This document shows, piece by piece, positions 63,033 through 64,000 of a stretch of 64,000 nucleotides of DNA. How positions within the stretch are numbered: the stretch's first letter is position 1; each line of letters opens with the position of its first letter. The notes beneath the pieces were generated by a model, which was not told the origin of the DNA, did no database searches, and saw nothing but the letters and a program-made list of their open reading frames with translations. Source of the stretch: Salinispira pacifica (GTDB lineage: Bacteria > Spirochaetota > Spirochaetia > DSM-27196 > Salinispiraceae); assembly GCF_000507245.1 (NCBI RefSeq), contig NC_023035.1, positions 3,205,570 to 3,269,569 of the forward strand, written 5' to 3'. The translations under genes and the position numbers were made by a program.

Positions 63033-64000
63033 AGTGCACCAAAGCTTGTAAAAAAACACAGCGAATTCAAGCAGCAGTAATTCTTTTCCGGTGTATGGTT
63101 TATGAACACATTACAACCATACATTACCAGACTGTTGACGGAATTCAGCACAAATTCCCTTGATTTTACTCACCACAGCCCGGTCCCCCACTGCTCAAAC
63201 CCCCATTGCCCCCGGTTTGCAGACCAGAAACCCCATGATCAGTCATGGTTCAGGTTTCATGGATGCTACTTCACCAAGGCCTTCGGCAGAGTTCCCCGCT
63301 ATCGCTGTCAGGATTGCGGAAAGACCTTTTCCCTCCAGACATTCCGCATGGACTACTACGTGAAAAAACCGGTGGACTACATCCCGCTGATCCGCCAGCT
63401 TGTCTCTTCCAGCGGACAGGGCAACATGACCCGCTTCACCGGTATGCGCTATGAGCAGATCCAGAACAGATACGAGCGCATCTGCCGGGTGCTTCTGGCC
63501 ATCCATTCTGATATGCGCAATCTGATCAAGCCGGAAGATGAGTTCGCCCTGGACGGCTTTGAATCCTTCAGCGTGAGTCAGTTCTTCCCCAACAACATCA
63601 ATATCCTGGTGGGAAGCGGCTCAGAGTTGATATACGCAATGGGCTACTCCCAGCTGAGGCGTAAAGGACAGATGACAGATAAACAGAAGCAGAAGCGAAC
63701 TGACTTGGAGCAAACCCTGGGCAAGGCTCCGGGAAATGCCGTTGAGAAATCGGTCCAGTCCATCCTTACCCACTTGTGTAAATACATGAAAGATAAAGAC
63801 ATACCGGATGTTACGCTGAATACCGACTATCACAAGGCGTATGTTCGGGCCCTTTCGAAGGTGCCTGAGGGCAGGTCCCGGATACATCATCGTCAGCATT
63901 CATCCACCCTGCCGCGCACCCCGTCAAACCGGCTGTTCCCGGTGAATTATGTGGACCGGCAGTTTCGCAAAGATCAGGCGAACCACGTGCGGGAGTCGGT
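63033..64000 (+). mobile_element. Left end of an insertion sequence (continues beyond the window)
   Basis: AGTGCACCAAAGCTTGT with a following A-rich stretch begins at 63033, 69 bp before a transposase start. It matches the 17-bp termini of the element at 10647 at 15 of 17 positions and the outer part of the element at 31700. The right end is outside the window. No known IS name could be assigned. Confidence 0.7.
63102..64000 (+). CDS. Transposase with N-terminal zinc ribbon (partial)
   Basis: The frame is open from the ATG at 63102 to the window edge (299 codons, no stop). The start reads MNTLQPYITRLLTEFSTNSL. A zinc-ribbon-like segment follows (PHCSNPHCPRF and RYRCQDCGKTF). Acidic residues in EFALDGFESFSVSQ and LNTDYHKAYVRAL are candidates for the first and second catalytic Asp of a DDE or DDD core; VNYVDRQFRKDQANHVRESV is near the edge. 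This architecture resembles IS1/IS1595-type transposases, but the family is not certain. It lies inside the terminal-repeat element starting at 63033. Confidence 0.78.
   Translation, partial: MNTLQPYITRLLTEFSTNSLDFTHHSPVPHCSNPHCPRFADQKPHDQSWFRFHGCYFTKAFGRVPRYRCQDCGKTFSLQTFRMDYYVKKPVDYIPLIRQLVSSSGQGNMTRFTGMRYEQIQNRYERICRVLLAIHSDMRNLIKPEDEFALDGFESFSVSQFFPNNINILVGSGSELIYAMGYSQLRRKGQMTDKQKQKRTDLEQTLGKAPGNAVEKSVQSILTHLCKYMKDKDIPDVTLNTDYHKAYVRALSKVPEGRSRIHHRQHSSTLPRTPSNRLFPVNYVDRQFRKDQANHVRES

Overview
The window reads as a chromosomal segment of a free-living spirochaete (Spirochaetia, Spirochaeta/Salinispira-like). This is an inference from several things seen together: a FapA (DUF342) polymerization-domain protein, an NfnAB-type flavoprotein pair, many small lipoproteins, a CrtZ carotenoid hydroxylase (pigmented halophilic spirochaetes are known), a stand-alone groEL and moderately high G+C. 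No rRNA, plasmid or phage gene is visible. Two tRNA genes are present, and an insertion sequence begins at the right edge.

Layout. 0-10.6 kb: the 5' part of purK, a DHH-CBS phosphoesterase, aminopeptidase P, a HAD phosphatase, a frameshifted aldose 1-epimerase, a dihydroorotate-dehydrogenase-like flavoprotein, a lone ABC ATPase, an MFS transporter and a J-domain protein. 10.6-12.2 kb: a MITE-like element, then a tRNA-Pro(GGG) gene with a strong promoter, followed by five tandem ~189-bp repeats. Each repeat starts with the last 18 nt of the tRNA and carries its own intrinsic terminator. This arrangement resembles the E. coli tyrT/rtT repeats and is the most unusual structure in the window. 12.2-19.3 kb: small secreted proteins, a DsbA-like thiol oxidoreductase, an esterase, an acetyltransferase, a PerR/Fur regulator, Dps with a PerR-box-like palindrome, and a GH20 hexosaminidase. 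19.4-33.1 kb: carbonic anhydrase, nfnAB, a taurine/nitrate-type ABC transporter, a TetR/epimerase divergon with three operator copies, a thiolase, and SDR and MarR genes. 33.3-38.3 kb: groEL, a large protein of unknown function and a FapA protein.

38.5-43.4 kb is a tight arginine operon, argR-argC-argB-argD-argG. It is followed by a 444-bp gap with a possible structured RNA, then tRNA-Arg(CCU). 44-48.7 kb holds lipid-related enzymes (acyl-CoA ligase, aldehyde dehydrogenase) and small membrane proteins.

48.8-56.6 kb is a Ser/Thr phospho-signalling locus. It contains a one-TM Hanks kinase, a calcineurin-like phosphatase overlapping it by 4 bp, a multi-TM FHA protein and a VWA-TM protein running into an FHA domain. 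It also holds two divergently transcribed paralogues of an unrecognised domain, one of them fused to an HU/IHF DNA-binding domain. The implied chain is kinase/phosphatase to FHA readers to a possible nucleoid-level output. 56.6-64 kb: a lipoprotein, an HI0933-type flavoprotein, CrtZ, a sulfotransferase, a CheY-like receiver, a receiver-histidine kinase, a PH-like membrane protein and a zinc-ribbon transposase. The left end of that transposon matches the termini of two MITE-like elements elsewhere in the window.

Three genes (galM, nfnB, VWA-FHA) appear broken at G/C homopolymers, which points to either base-calling errors or slippage.
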